Shown in pieces: positions 17,367-28,860 of a DNA stretch of 64,000 nt. The stretch comes from Alphaproteobacteria bacterium (GTDB taxonomy: Bacteria > Pseudomonadota > Alphaproteobacteria > Micropepsales > Micropepsaceae): the NCBI GenBank assembly GCA_016124385.1, contig WGNU01000006.1, forward strand, positions 186,001 to 250,000, in the 5' to 3' direction. Below the pieces are notes generated by a model. That model was not told the origin of the DNA, did not search any database, and saw only the letters and a program-made list of their open reading frames with translations. Both the position numbers and the translations under genes were made by a program. Within the stretch, counting starts at the first letter, position 1. Each line of letters starts with the position of its first letter.

Positions 17367-18524
17367 TTAGAGGGCCGCGTAGACCGCTTCCTCGAAGGCC
17401 TCGAACAGGTGGAAGGCCTCGGCATCGTTGAAGGGCAGGATCTGGGTCGCGAAAACGCCCGTCACCCCTTTCGCGGGATCGATCCAGTAGTACGAATTGG
17501 CAAGACCGGCCCATGACAGCGAGCCCGCCGAGCGGCCGGTCGCGAGGGGGGCAGGATTGATCATGAAGGAGAGGCCCCATTTCATGCCCTCGATGAACGA
17601 TACGTCCGTCGAGAGGGTGGGGACAGCGCTCTTTAGGGCACGTGTATCGATGTCGCCCATCGCGTTCTGACCCATCAGCGCCACGGTCTCAGGCCTCAGG
17701 ATGCGCTTGCCGCCAAGGGCACCGCCCTGCAGCAGCATCTGGGTGAAGCGGAGATAGTCGCCGACGGTCGAATAGAGCGCCGAGCCTCCCGATTCGAACT
17801 CGGCATCGGGAGCAGGGCGAAAATCCGTGGGAACAAGGCCTTCCGGGGTCCGGGCGTGAACTTTCGCGAGGCGCGCTTCCTGCGCCGGCGAGAGCTTGAA
17901 TCCCGTTTCAGCCATGCCCAGCGGGCGGAAAATCTCATCGGCGAGATACTCGCCCAATGTCCGGCCCGTCGCTTTCTCGATGATCTTGCCGAGCCATTCG
18001 ATGCTGATGCCGTATTCCCATTTCGTGCCGGGATCGAAGGCGAGCGGCGCCTGCAGTCCCGCGATCTTGCCGCCGGCGAGGCTTGGGAGGCCGGTTTTTT
18101 CCATGTAGCGCAGGAGATCCGCGTTCCAGAACTCGTAGACCAGACCCGATGTGTGCGTGAGCAGGTGGCGCAGCGTGATCGGCGATTTCGGCTCCCGCAG
18201 CCGCGGCGTGCCGTCGGCGGCAAAGCCCTCCAGCACCTTGAGTTCCCCCAGTTCAGGCATCACGCGGGCCATCGGCTCATCGAGTGCGAGGGTTCCCCGT
18301 TCAACGAGCTGCATGGCAGCTGCGCCCGTGACCGCCTTCGTCATCGAGGCGATCCAGACGATCGTATCGGTCGTCATCGGCGTTCCCGTTGCAAGGTCGC
18401 GCGTTCCGAACGCGCCCTCGTAGATGGGTCCGTCCACCGTCGCCACGGCGGCGATGACGCCCGGGACCGCACCATCATCGCAGGCGCGCTTGAGACGGGC
18501 GTCCAAGCCCTGTGTGTTGATCAT
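17367..18524 (-). CDS. Serine hydrolase, beta-lactamase class C / esterase family
   Basis: A 385-residue protein of the beta-lactamase-related fold (COG1680). The nucleophile motif SxxK is SMTK, near residue 60, in IVWIASMTKAVTG. A YST follows at about residue 250. There is no signal peptide, so it is probably cytoplasmic, which argues for an esterase and against an exported beta-lactamase. Start ATG 18524 is well supported by GGGGGAG. Substrate unknown. Confidence 0.85.
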   Translation of the reverse strand: MINTQGLDARLKRACDDGAVPGVIAAVATVDGPIYEGAFGTRDLATGTPMTTDTIVWIASMTKAVTGAAAMQLVERGTLALDEPMARVMPELGELKVLEGFAADGTPRLREPKSPITLRHLLTHTSGLVYEFWNADLLRYMEKTGLPSLAGGKIAGLQAPLAFDPGTKWEYGISIEWLGKIIEKATGRTLGEYLADEIFRPLGMAETGFKLSPAQEARLAKVHARTPEGLVPTDFRPAPDAEFESGGSALYSTVGDYLRFTQMLLQGGALGGKRILRPETVALMGQNAMGDIDTRALKSAVPTLSTDVSFIEGMKWGLSFMINPAPLATGRSAGSLSWAGLANSYYWIDPAKGVTGVFATQILPFNDAEAFHLFEAFEEAVYAAL

Positions 18525-18622
18525 TTTCGCTCCCCCCTGTCTCGTTCCGCGTCACGTTAGACGCAAAGGGGCATGCCGTCCTTGGCATGCACGAGGGGGA
18601 GAAGGCCAGTCTCGCGTCGCAA

Positions 18623-18697
18623 TGGCTCCCCGGGCCGGATTCGAACCAGCGACCAACCGGTTAACAGCCGGTTGCTCTACCACTGAGCTACCGGGGA
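18623..18697 (-). tRNA. tRNA-Asn (anticodon GTT)
   Basis: The minus strand folds as a tRNA of 75 bases: acceptor TCCCCGG paired with CCGGGGA, D arm GCTCAGTGGTAGAGC, anticodon arm with loop CTGTTAA (anticodon GTT), and T arm CTGGTTCGAATCC. The 3' CCA is encoded. Confidence 0.96.
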
Positions 18698-18802
18698 TCA
18701 GGTGCGGCTGAGAGCAGCCACGCTCAGAGAAGGCCGAGCGTCTAACACAGTTTCTCGCCGCCTGGAAAGGCTCTCGCGCCATCCGGCCTGCCGCCAAAAG
18801 AA

Positions 18803-18830
18803 GAGGGCCACGTTGGGGAACGTGGCCCTC
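18803..18830 (-). terminator. Strong hairpin, likely terminator for minus-strand transcription
   Basis: A perfect 12-base stem, GAGGGCCACGTT (18803-18814) against AACGTGGCCCTC (18819-18830), encloses the loop GGGG. On the minus strand it is followed by CTTCTTTTGG, a short T-rich run, while the plus strand has no T run. It therefore fits a terminator for RNA reading leftwards from tRNA-Cys, which ends 143 bases upstream. Confidence 0.65.
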
Positions 18831-18973
18831 AGGCGTTGGGTAGTGGTGGGGTGTCTTCAAGGGAAGACGCATTGATCATCGGTCGTTACCCTTAAAAAAG
18901 AGTTAACGACGGTGTCTCATTCTTGCGACGTTAGACAATCGCGGCGCCGCGCACTGGGGCTGCCCGCTCGCGA
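18831..18973 (-). other. 143-base stretch between tRNA-Cys and its terminator
   Basis: No convincing reading frame on either strand. On the minus strand it contains a T6 run near 18890-18900 and ends in the strong hairpin. It may be just a tRNA trailer, or it may release a small RNA; the sequence alone does not decide. Confidence 0.3.
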
Positions 18974-19047
18974 TGGAGGCCACGCCCGGAATTGAACCGG
19001 GGTACACGGTTTTGCAGACCGTTGCGTAACCACTCCGCCACGTGGCC
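18974..19047 (-). tRNA. tRNA-Cys (anticodon GCA)
   Basis: A 74-base tRNA on the minus strand: acceptor GGCCACG paired with CGTGGCC, D arm GCGGAGTGGTTACGC, anticodon loop CTGCAAA (anticodon GCA) and T arm CCCGGTTCAATTCCGGG. The 3' CCA is encoded. In Rhizobiales tRNA-Cys commonly lies beside the PIMT-tolC genes, as here. Confidence 0.96.
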
Positions 19048-19181
19048 ACCCTGATCGAGGGGCGCTCTATAGCAAGGCTGCCCCGCGCTCACAATTGCGC
19101 AATCCTTGTGATTGTACGCGTAATATCGCCCGCCTATAAGCGCCTTGAGATTTCCGCCTCATCCGAGATTCGCCCTCCGCA

Positions 19182-19838
19182 ATGCCTGAAACCGCCGCTT
19201 CGCTCCGCAATCGAATGGTTGAGACGCAGCTTCGCCCCAACGATGTCACGGACGCACGCGTCCTGGCGGCCATGGGCGAGGTGCCGCGTGAACGATTCGT
19301 GCCATCCGACAGGCGAGCGATCGCCTATCTCGACAGGCCGATCGAGCTCGCGCCCGGGCGGATGCTGATGGATCCGCGCAGTTTCGCGAAATTGCTGCAG
19401 CTTGCCCAAATTGGACCCGACGATGTCGTGCTCGATATCGGCTGTGGCAGCGGCTACTCGGCCGCCGTGATCGGACGCCTTGCCGGAACGGTCGTCGCGC
19501 TCGAGCAAGACCCTGATCTTTTCGCCCAAGCGAGCCAGCTCCTGACCGACCTCAGCGTCGACAATGTCGCCGTTGTTTCAGGAACCCTCGCAAGGGGTTA
19601 CCCGAAGGGCGGTCCCTACGACCTGATCGTCCTTGAAGGCGCGGCGGCCGAGCTGCCGCTCGACCTGCATGCCCAACTCAACGAAGGCGGCCGACTTGTC
19701 GGTGTCATTCAATCGGGACCCATCGGGCGCGGCCAGATCGCTGTCAAATCGGGCGAGGGCTGGTCGGTGCGCGTCGCGTTCGATGCCTCGCTCGCGCGGC
19801 TGCCCGGTTTCGAGCGCGAGATGGGTTTTGTATTCTGA
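19182..19838 (+). CDS. Protein-L-isoaspartate O-methyltransferase-like protein
   Basis: A 218-residue SAM methyltransferase of the PIMT family with motif I VVLDIGCGSGYSAAV (about 84-98). It has the family N-terminus (MVETQLRPNDVTDARVLAAMGEVPRE, about 12-37). The usual isoaspartate-binding block GQTISQP is replaced by GRMLMDP, unlike the second, canonical PIMT gene at 40752. It may therefore not repair isoaspartate. It lies 38 bases ahead of tolC on the same strand, a conserved alphaproteobacterial pairing of unknown meaning. Confidence 0.85.
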   Translation: MPETAASLRNRMVETQLRPNDVTDARVLAAMGEVPRERFVPSDRRAIAYLDRPIELAPGRMLMDPRSFAKLLQLAQIGPDDVVLDIGCGSGYSAAVIGRLAGTVVALEQDPDLFAQASQLLTDLSVDNVAVVSGTLARGYPKGGPYDLIVLEGAAAELPLDLHAQLNEGGRLVGVIQSGPIGRGQIAVKSGEGWSVRVAFDASLARLPGFEREMGFVF

Positions 19839-19876
19839 GATTGACGGCGCCTCGTTCGGCGCAGCGGGGGATCGTG

Positions 19877-21271
19877 ATGCGTGACGAAGCCAGAGCGAAG
19901 CGATTGAACACCGGCCTGCGCGGGATGCTCTTTGCCAGCGTCTGCGCTCTCGCGCTGGTGCCGGCTCCTGCCTTCAGCGAAAATCTCGAAGAGACGCTCT
20001 CACTAACCTACACCAGCAACCCTGAATTGCTGGCGGAACGGGCGCGGCAGCGCGCGACCGACGAAGCTGTTTCCCAAGCGGTTTCTGGATGGCGGCCGAG
20101 CGTAACCGTGCAAGGCACATATGGGAGCGTCGACACCGAGTCGACCGTGCCGCCGCTGGCAACTACCTCAACGCGGACCGAGCCGTGGACCGGCACCGTC
20201 ACCGCGACGCAACCGATCTTTCAGGGCGGGCGCGTGCTTGCCCAGACGCGCCAGGCTCGCGCGCAGGTACGCGCCGGGCGAGCGCAATTGCTGTCGATAG
20301 AACAGAGCGTGCTCCTCGACAGCGTCACCGCTTATATGGACGTTGTCCGCGACCTCGCCGTCGTCAACCTCAACCGGAACCAGATCGAAGTGCTCAAGCG
20401 CCAGTTGCAGGCTGCGCAGGACCGCTTCGATGTGGGCGAGATCACCCGCACAGATGTCGCTCAGGCCGAGGCGCGGCTGTCGCGCTCGCAATCGGCCCTG
20501 ACGGCGGCGGAAGCGACGCTCACGCAAAGCCGTGCGGCCTATGAGCGCACCGTCGGTCAGGCCCCTGGCACGCTCGACCCGCAACCGCCTGTGCCGGCGC
20601 TCCCTAGTTCCGAGGAAGAGGCCCTTGCGCTCGCGCACACGTCGAACCCGGCGCTCACCGCCGCGCGGGAGAACGAGGAGGCCTCCTCGCACGCGATCGA
20701 CCGCGCCGTCGGAGGTCTCCTGCCGACTCTCAGCGTCGATGCGCAATACACGGAGAACGAGGAACGCGCGGCCCCGGGCAGCGACGGCAACACGACGTCG
20801 GTCGTCGGCACACTCACGGTCCCGCTCTATCAGGGCGGCGAGGAATATTCATTCATCCGCGAGGCTAAGGCGACGAACAGTCAGCTTCGCCAGGTGCTGG
20901 CGCAGACCGAGAGGCAGGTCAGCGAACAGGTTCGCAACGCGTGGGAATCGCTGCGGTCTGCGCGCGCCTCGCTTGTCTCGGATCGCGCGCAAGTCTCCGC
21001 CAATGAGATCGCACTCGAAGGCGTGCGCCAAGAAGCCGACGTCGGCTCTCGTACCACGCTCGACGTGCTCGACGCGGAGCAGGAATTACTCGACTCGCGT
21101 TCGGCGCTGGTGCGCAGCGAGCGGAATGAAATCGTCGCCGCCTATGCGCTCCTTGCCGCAATCGGCGGCTTGACGGCGGAAGGTCTTGGCTTGCCCGTCA
21201 CCGTTTACGATCCGTCAGTCAATTACGACGATGTTGCAGGACGCTGGATCGGATTTGGATCCGACGACTGA
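19877..21271 (+). CDS. tolC: TolC family outer membrane efflux protein
   Basis: A 464-residue outer-membrane channel of type I secretion and efflux pumps. A signal peptide covers about 1-35 (cleavage near AFS-ENL). Two similar halves follow, each with long alpha-helical coiled stretches rich in Gln, Ala and Arg, such as QARAQVRAGRAQLLSIEQS and the matching one near residue 330. ATG 19877 lies behind GGGGGA; a TTG at 19841 is in frame but lacks a site. There is no pump next to it, so it probably serves several inner-membrane partners. Confidence 0.9.
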   Translation: MRDEARAKRLNTGLRGMLFASVCALALVPAPAFSENLEETLSLTYTSNPELLAERARQRATDEAVSQAVSGWRPSVTVQGTYGSVDTESTVPPLATTSTRTEPWTGTVTATQPIFQGGRVLAQTRQARAQVRAGRAQLLSIEQSVLLDSVTAYMDVVRDLAVVNLNRNQIEVLKRQLQAAQDRFDVGEITRTDVAQAEARLSRSQSALTAAEATLTQSRAAYERTVGQAPGTLDPQPPVPALPSSEEEALALAHTSNPALTAARENEEASSHAIDRAVGGLLPTLSVDAQYTENEERAAPGSDGNTTSVVGTLTVPLYQGGEEYSFIREAKATNSQLRQVLAQTERQVSEQVRNAWESLRSARASLVSDRAQVSANEIALEGVRQEADVGSRTTLDVLDAEQELLDSRSALVRSERNEIVAAYALLAAIGGLTAEGLGLPVTVYDPSVNYDDVAGRWIGFGSDD

Positions 21272-21378
21272 CATCGCCGAATTCAGGCCGTGGAAACGGA
21301 CCTGCGACGCTGGCCAAAATTGCCATGGTGGCCTAGGGTTAATAACGATTCGCGAGTCGCTGCGAAGGGTTGAGAAGC

Positions 21379-22008
21379 ATGGCGAACGCCGCACCACAAC
21401 AAGAACCGACGATGGAGGAGATCCTCGCCTCGATCAGGCGGATCATCTCAGAGGACGCCAACGAGGGTGATGCGAAAGACGCGCCCGCCGCTGGCGAGGC
21501 GAAGGCTGCCGCAAGCAAACCGGAACCCGAGCCCGAGCCTCAAGAGGAAGAGGCCGAGCTGCTGGAGGACGAAGTGGTTGCCGAAGTCGAGGAAGACGAT
21601 GTCCTCGAGCTGACGGAGATCGTCGAGTCGGTTCCTGAGCCGGAACCCGAGCCAGAACCGGTTGCCGTTGCGCCTGAACCCACCCCGCCGCCGCCAGCTC
21701 CCAAACCCAAACCAGCGCCCATCAGCCACCAGGAACCCGCGGAGAGCGATCTCATGCTAGTTGAGAAAGAAGACGATCAAGGCCCGGCGCTCGTGTCAGC
21801 CGCCGCTTCGAGCAAGGGCGGCAGCGCCTTCGGTGCGCTCGCCCAGAATCTGAAGATCGCGAGCATCGATTCGCGCACGCTCGAAGACGTCGTGCACGAC
21901 CTCATCAAGCCGATGCTCAAGGATTGGCTCGAGCGCAATCTGCCGGACACGGTCGAGCGGCTCGTGCAGGAAGAAATCGACAAGATGGCGAAGCGCGGCC
22001 GCCGCTAA
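21379..22008 (+). CDS. popZ: Polar organizing protein PopZ (DUF2497)
   Basis: A 209-residue acidic protein with the three-part PopZ design. The N-terminal hub helix is TMEEILASIRRIISED (about 11-26). A disordered linker of Glu, Pro and Ala repeats runs from about 30 to 120. The C-terminal oligomerisation helices read LEDVVHDLIKPMLKDWLERN (about 168-187). PopZ forms a matrix at the cell pole and tethers the chromosome origin by ParB. The ATG at 21379 follows GAAGGG. Its place between tolC and valS is standard for Rhizobiales. Confidence 0.92.
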   Translation: MANAAPQQEPTMEEILASIRRIISEDANEGDAKDAPAAGEAKAAASKPEPEPEPQEEEAELLEDEVVAEVEEDDVLELTEIVESVPEPEPEPEPVAVAPEPTPPPPAPKPKPAPISHQEPAESDLMLVEKEDDQGPALVSAAASSKGGSAFGALAQNLKIASIDSRTLEDVVHDLIKPMLKDWLERNLPDTVERLVQEEIDKMAKRGRR

Positions 22009-22029
22009 GGCCGCCCGACGACCGACGTT

Positions 22030-22085
22030 GCGGCTCCGCCGTTCCCTGTCGCTCTTGACGGGGCGGGTTGGAGCCGCTCCTTTTC
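22030..22085 (+). terminator. Likely terminator after popZ
   Basis: GCGGCTCC (22030-22037) pairs with GGAGCCGC (22070-22077), followed by TCCTTTTC. A 32-base loop can fold further (CCGT with ACGG). The T run is short, so termination may be incomplete. It separates popZ from valS. Confidence 0.5.
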
Positions 22086-22114
22086 GGGCCCGATAGTCCG
22101 CGAGGCCCCGCCCG

Positions 22115-24826
<2,712 letters not shown>

Positions 24827-24909
24827 AGGGTTGCGCCCTTGTCGGGCTTGGCGGCCGTGACCATCTTTGGAAAAATGGTTGCGTCCCGCGACCGTTCGGA
24901 GGTGTCGTC

Positions 24910-25431
24910 GTGGCCCTCATGCGCAGATCCGCTGTCCTTGGCGCCCTCGCGCTTGCGCTGGGGCTTGCCGGCTGCGCAAGCCCGACGCCTTATGTGCCGG
25001 CCTCAAAGCCTGGCACGCCCGGCTATGGCGAGCGGCAGATCGATACCAACCGGTTTCGCGTCACCTTCACCGGCAACAGCGCGACGCCGCGACAGACGGT
25101 CGAAACGTTCCTGCTGCTCCGCGCGGCCGATCTCACCCTCGCGCAGGGCTTTGATTTCTTCCTCCTCGAAGCACAGGACGTTGATTCCTCGACCGTCTAT
25201 CGCTCCGATTTCGATGCGTGGCCGCGCGCCGGCTTTTACTGGTCGGATTGGCATTGGGGCCGGGGATTCGGCGCCAGCGTCTCAACGACGTCTCGGCCAA
25301 TCACGTCCTATTCGGCCTATGCTGACGTCATCATGCTGACCGCGGCGCAGGCGGCGGGCGATCCGCACGCGCTCAACGCGCGGACTGTTCAGCAGAATCT
25401 GCGGGCGCAGAGCTTCGTACCCGGCCAATAG
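24910..25431 (+). CDS. Lipoprotein, CC0125/CC1285 family-like
   Basis: A 173-residue probable lipoprotein with a lipobox LAGC near residue 20 after a short leucine-rich signal. The next part, SPTPYVPASKPGTPGYGERQIDTNRFRVTF, resembles the alphaproteobacterial lipoprotein family known from Caulobacter CC0125 and CC1285. GTG 24910 lies 7 bases behind GGAGG, which decides against the ATG at 24919 (16 bases away) and a longer frame from 24823. It sits 83 bases after valS. The function is unknown; it should be anchored in an envelope membrane. Confidence 0.8.
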   Translation: MALMRRSAVLGALALALGLAGCASPTPYVPASKPGTPGYGERQIDTNRFRVTFTGNSATPRQTVETFLLLRAADLTLAQGFDFFLLEAQDVDSSTVYRSDFDAWPRAGFYWSDWHWGRGFGASVSTTSRPITSYSAYADVIMLTAAQAAGDPHALNARTVQQNLRAQSFVPGQ

Positions 25432-25518
25432 GGCCAAAGCCCCTCGACTTGACCGCGCTGCCTCCCTTCGCTTCTCTGCCGGTCCGGCCGTCCGATCCCA
25501 GCCTTTGCGAGCAAAACG

Positions 25519-27237
25519 ATGCCCCGCTTCGACAAAACCAAGCTGCCGTCCCGCCACGTCACGGTCGGGCCAGAGCGCGCCCCGCACCGGTCCTACTACT
25601 ACGCAATGGGCCTCACCGAAGAGGACATCGCCAAGCCCTTCGTGGGCGTGGTCTCGTGCTGGAACGAAGCGGCGCCTTGCAACATCGCGCTGATGCGGCA
25701 GGCCCAGGCGGCCAAGAAGGGCGTCAAGGAAGAGGGCGGCACGCCGCGCGAATTCTGCACGATCACCGTTACGGACGGGATCGCGATGGGCCATCAGGGG
25801 ATGAAATCCTCGCTCGTCAGCCGCGACGTCATCGCCGATTCCTGCGAGCTGACGATGCGCGGGCATTGCTACGACGCGATGGTCGGGATCGCGGGGTGCG
25901 ACAAGTCACTCCCCGGCCTCATGATGGCGATGGTGCGGCTGAACGTGCCGTCGGTCTTCATGTATGGCGGCTCGATCATGCCGGGCCGCCACAAGAATCG
26001 CGACGTAACCGTACTCGATGTCTTCGAGGCGGTCGGGCAACATGCGGCCGGCAAGATGGGCGATGACGAGCTGCACGAGCTCGAGTGCCACGCCTGCCCG
26101 GGCGCAGGCGCGTGCGGCGGCCAGTTCACCGCGAACACGATGGCCTGCGTCTCCGAGGCGATCGGCCTCGCGTTGCCCTATTCGGCAGGTGCCCCCGCCG
26201 AGTACACCAGCCGAGACGAATACGCGCTCAAAAGCGGCGCGGCGGTCATGAAGCTTCTCGAGAAGAACATTCGCCCGCGGGACATCGTCACGCGCAAGGC
26301 GCTGGAGAATGCGGCCGTGGTGGTCGCGGCCTCGGGCGGCTCGACGAATGGCGCGCTGCACCTTCCTGCGATCGCGCACGAGGCAGGCATCACGTTCGAC
26401 ATCTTCGATGTCGCCGAGATCTTCAAGAAGACGCCCTATCTCTGCGATCTGAAGCCGGGAGGGCAATATGTCGCCAAGGACATGTTCGAGGCGGGCGGCG
26501 TGCCGATGCTGCTGAAGACCTTGCTCGACGGGGGCTATCTCCATGGCGATTGTCTAACGGTCACCGGCAAGACGCTGGCTGAGAACCTGAAAGATGTCGT
26601 CTTCGACACGAAACAGAAGGTGATCAGGCCTGCGAACAACCCCATCACGAAGACAGGCGGGGTCGTCGGCCTTTCCGGCAATCTCGCGCCCGACGGAGCG
26701 ATCGTGAAGGTCGCAGGGCTTCACCATCTCCAGTTCACGGGGCCGGCGCGCGTCTTCGACTGCGAGGAAGATTGCTTCAAGGCGGTGAACGAGCGCCAGT
26801 ACAAGGAAGGCGACGTCCTCGTCGTGCGCTACGAGGGCCCCAAAGGCGGCCCCGGCATGCGCGAAATGCTCTCGACCACCTCGGCGATCTACGGTCAAGG
26901 GATGGGTGAGAAAGTTGCGCTCATCACGGATGGACGGTTCTCCGGCGCGACGCGCGGATTTTGTGTCGGCCATGTCGGACCAGAGGCGGCGGTCGGCGGG
27001 CCCATCGGCCTCCTTCAGGATGGCGACATGATCACGCTCGATGCGGCGGCGGGAACGCTCTCGGTCGGCTTGAGCGATGAGGAACTCGCGCGGCGACGCG
27101 CGGCGTGGAAGCCACGCGATAACGGCTATTCGAGCGGCGTCCTCTGGAAATATGTGCAAACGGTCGGGCCCGCCCGGAACGGTGCGGTGACGCATCCAGG
27201 CGCGGCCCAGGAATCGCATGTCTATGCCGACATCTAA
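25519..27237 (+). CDS. ilvD: Dihydroxy-acid dehydratase
   Basis: A 572-residue iron-sulfur enzyme of valine, leucine and isoleucine synthesis, converting 2,3-dihydroxy acids to 2-oxo acids. The cluster cysteines lie in CWNEAAPCN (about 47-55), AGCDKSLPG and [17 protein letters not shown]. The catalytic serine region is near the C-terminus in [20 protein letters not shown]. The length fits the IlvD rather than the EDD branch, which is longer. No leader or riboswitch is visible in the 87 bases upstream. Confidence 0.96.
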   Translation: MPRFDKTKLPSRHVTVGPERAPHRSYYYAMGLTEEDIAKPFVGVVSCWNEAAPCNIALMRQAQAAKKGVKEEGGTPREFCTITVTDGIAMGHQGMKSSLVSRDVIADSCELTMRGHCYDAMVGIAGCDKSLPGLMMAMVRLNVPSVFMYGGSIMPGRHKNRDVTVLDVFEAVGQHAAGKMGDDELHELECHACPGAGACGGQFTANTMACVSEAIGLALPYSAGAPAEYTSRDEYALKSGAAVMKLLEKNIRPRDIVTRKALENAAVVVAASGGSTNGALHLPAIAHEAGITFDIFDVAEIFKKTPYLCDLKPGGQYVAKDMFEAGGVPMLLKTLLDGGYLHGDCLTVTGKTLAENLKDVVFDTKQKVIRPANNPITKTGGVVGLSGNLAPDGAIVKVAGLHHLQFTGPARVFDCEEDCFKAVNERQYKEGDVLVVRYEGPKGGPGMREMLSTTSAIYGQGMGEKVALITDGRFSGATRGFCVGHVGPEAAVGGPIGLLQDGDMITLDAAAGTLSVGLSDEELARRRAAWKPRDNGYSSGVLWKYVQTVGPARNGAVTHPGAAQESHVYADI

Positions 27238-27254
27238 GGGGTAAGGCGTCGTCA

Positions 27255-27293
27255 ATCGGTCATCGGCGGGGCCTAGTGTCCGCCGAGACCGAT
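27255..27293. other. Stable inverted repeat between ilvD and the Sel1 gene
   Basis: ATCGGTC and TCGGCGG (27255-27269, with one bulged A) pair with CCGCCGA and GACCGAT (27280-27293) around a 10-base loop. No T run follows on the plus strand. It may be a weak or Rho-assisted terminator for ilvD, or an mRNA structure ahead of the next ribosome site 20 bases on. Confidence 0.45.
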
Positions 27294-27314
27294 CGGCGAG
27301 GCGAGGGGTTTTGG

Positions 27315-28079
27315 ATGCGTATTATGTCGAGACACGGCGGGCTCGCGGCCGCCACCCTCCTGGCGCTGACGATCGGCGGGCCAGCCCAAGCCGACGTGCA
27401 GGAGGGCCTTCGCGCCTACACCGCTAAGGACTACGTCCGCGCCGAGCAGGAGCTCAAAACCTCCGCGGACGCGGGCGATGTCGAAGGGCAGTTCTATCTC
27501 GCCAATCTCTATGTCGATGGTATCGGCATCGCTCAGAACTTTCGCGAGGCCGCGCGGTACTACGAGATGGCGGCCGCTCAGGGCCACACCGGCGCGCAGG
27601 TGAGGCTCGGCAACATGTATCGCCGCGGCTATGGCGTCGATACCGACTATCGCACGGCCGTCCGCTGGCTCTATCGAGCGTTCGATGGCGGGAGTGCGGA
27701 GGCCGCGCTCTATCTCGGCGATATTTTTCTGGGCGGTGAAGGCGATGTGGAACGCGACGAAGGGCATGCGCGCCAGCTCTTCACGATCGCAGCGAACGAA
27801 GGCCTTGCGCAGGCCATGGCGAAACTCGGGCTCATCTATCTCGAAGGGCGCGGCACCGAGCGGGACGTTCCGCAAGCCATCATGTGGTTGACGCTCGCCT
27901 CTCAGGCGAGCGAGGGCGAAGTCAAAGAGGAAGTCGACGCCCAGCTTCTCATCGCGGAAAAAGCGGCGACGGCCGGCGATTGGGCCAAAGGGCAAAAGAT
28001 GGCGGCCAGCTGGACCCCGTGGGCCCTCTCGGGCGGATCACGTCCTGAAGAGCCGATCCCGCCGAAACCCCAGCCCTAG
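27315..28079 (+). CDS. Sel1-like repeat protein, exported
   Basis: A 254-residue protein with a signal peptide (about 1-26, cleavage after AQA) and several Sel1/TPR-like repeats of about 36 residues. The repeats read EGQFYLANLYVDGIGIAQNF, AQVRLGNMYRRGYGVDTDY, AALYLGDIFLGGEGDVERD and AMAKLGLIYLEGRGTERD. Such solenoids act as protein-binding scaffolds in the periplasm. Start ATG 27315 follows GAGGGG; an earlier frame start at 27276 overlaps the hairpin. The stop overlaps the stop of the convergent EthD gene. Partner unknown. Confidence 0.85.
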   Translation: MRIMSRHGGLAAATLLALTIGGPAQADVQEGLRAYTAKDYVRAEQELKTSADAGDVEGQFYLANLYVDGIGIAQNFREAARYYEMAAAQGHTGAQVRLGNMYRRGYGVDTDYRTAVRWLYRAFDGGSAEAALYLGDIFLGGEGDVERDEGHARQLFTIAANEGLAQAMAKLGLIYLEGRGTERDVPQAIMWLTLASQASEGEVKEEVDAQLLIAEKAATAGDWAKGQKMAASWTPWALSGGSRPEEPIPPKPQP

Positions 28080-28444
28080 TCGAAAATCACTTTGTCCTCG
28101 CCGAACCAGAGCGGCGAGCGCAGCAGATCGATGAAACGCTGCTCGTCCTCGAGGAGGACGGCACCCGCCGCGCGGCCTTCCGGCGATTCCAGCGCCGCGC
28201 CGAGATCATCCCAACTGCGCCACCACAATTGCGCGACACCGTCATATTGTTTCGGGCCACCGCGCGAGGCGCGCAAATCCGCGCTCACGGCCGGGTCCGC
28301 GCTGTGCAGCTGGACGTAACGGGCGATCCGCAACGCTGCACGATGGCTTGCGACGAGCGGGGCATGCTTATTCAGCCAATAATCCTGGAACTGTTCGCGC
28401 GTCAGGTTCGGCAGCCGCATCAGGCAAAAGGTCAGCTTGATCAT
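28076..28444 (-). CDS. EthD-domain protein
   Basis: A 122-residue ferredoxin-like barrel protein. The EthD pattern is seen in LTFCLMRLPNLTREQFQDYWLNKHAPLV and in the C-terminal FIDLLRSPLWFGEDKVIFD, the latter typical of the small EthD relatives. The reaction is unknown; some relatives act as helper proteins in degradation of ethers. Start ATG 28444 overlaps the stop of the upstream GFA gene by four bases. Last gene of the xth-GFA-GFA-EthD coupled operon. Confidence 0.82.
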   Translation of the reverse strand: MIKLTFCLMRLPNLTREQFQDYWLNKHAPLVASHRAALRIARYVQLHSADPAVSADLRASRGGPKQYDGVAQLWWRSWDDLGAALESPEGRAAGAVLLEDEQRFIDLLRSPLWFGEDKVIFD

Positions 28445-28860
28445 GGTCCCGGAAATCCCTTGAGGTGATGAGGCAGCGCGTCCTCGAGCGCCAGCCAGGG
28501 AATCTTGCTCTCCCACCAGATATGCGCAGACGGCGCAACGATCGCAGGATCATCGAGCGTGCCGCAGGCGACATCGATCTCCGCGCGATCGACAGGCCGG
28601 AATGCGATGTGGCTGCCGCAGACCGCGCAGAACTCGCGGCGCGCGGTCTCGGAAGATCGATAGATCGCGGGTGCGCCGACAACATAGGTGAAGCGGCTGG
28701 CCGCCACGGTCAGCCAGGCAACGACCGGCGCGCCCGCCGCGCGCTGACACATTCGGCAGTGGCAATAGACCGCCATTGCGCCGCCGGGGGCGATGCGATA
28801 GCGGAGGCCGCCGCATAGACAGCCGCCCAGGGCCTCGCGGGCGAGGGTGCTGGTCGTCAC
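28441..28860 (-). CDS. GFA family (CENP-V/GFA) zinc protein, copy 1
   Basis: A 139-residue protein of the glutathione-dependent formaldehyde-activating enzyme family. The zinc ligands are seen as GGCLCGGLRYR (about 13-23), CHCRMCQRA and EFCAVCGSH. Start is GTG 28860, overlapping the stop of the second GFA gene. It shares the motifs CHCRMCQR and GAPVVAW with its neighbour, so the two are tandem paralogues. Most family members do not act on formaldehyde, so the name reflects the fold only. Confidence 0.87.
   Translation of the reverse strand: MTTSTLAREALGGCLCGGLRYRIAPGGAMAVYCHCRMCQRAAGAPVVAWLTVAASRFTYVVGAPAIYRSSETARREFCAVCGSHIAFRPVDRAEIDVACGTLDDPAIVAPSAHIWWESKIPWLALEDALPHHLKGFPGP

Noticed and set aside
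17367..18524. A beta-lactamase resistance gene.
   Set aside because: The SxxK motif is present, but there is no export signal and the family mostly contains esterases, so resistance is not supported.
21272..21378. A CtrA-type site (TTAA-N7-TTAA) ahead of popZ.
   Set aside because: Only one TTAA half-site is present (GGGTTAATAACG); the second half does not follow at 7 bases.
21500..21720. Glu-Pro repeats as a separate element.
   Set aside because: They belong to the disordered acidic linker that all PopZ proteins have.
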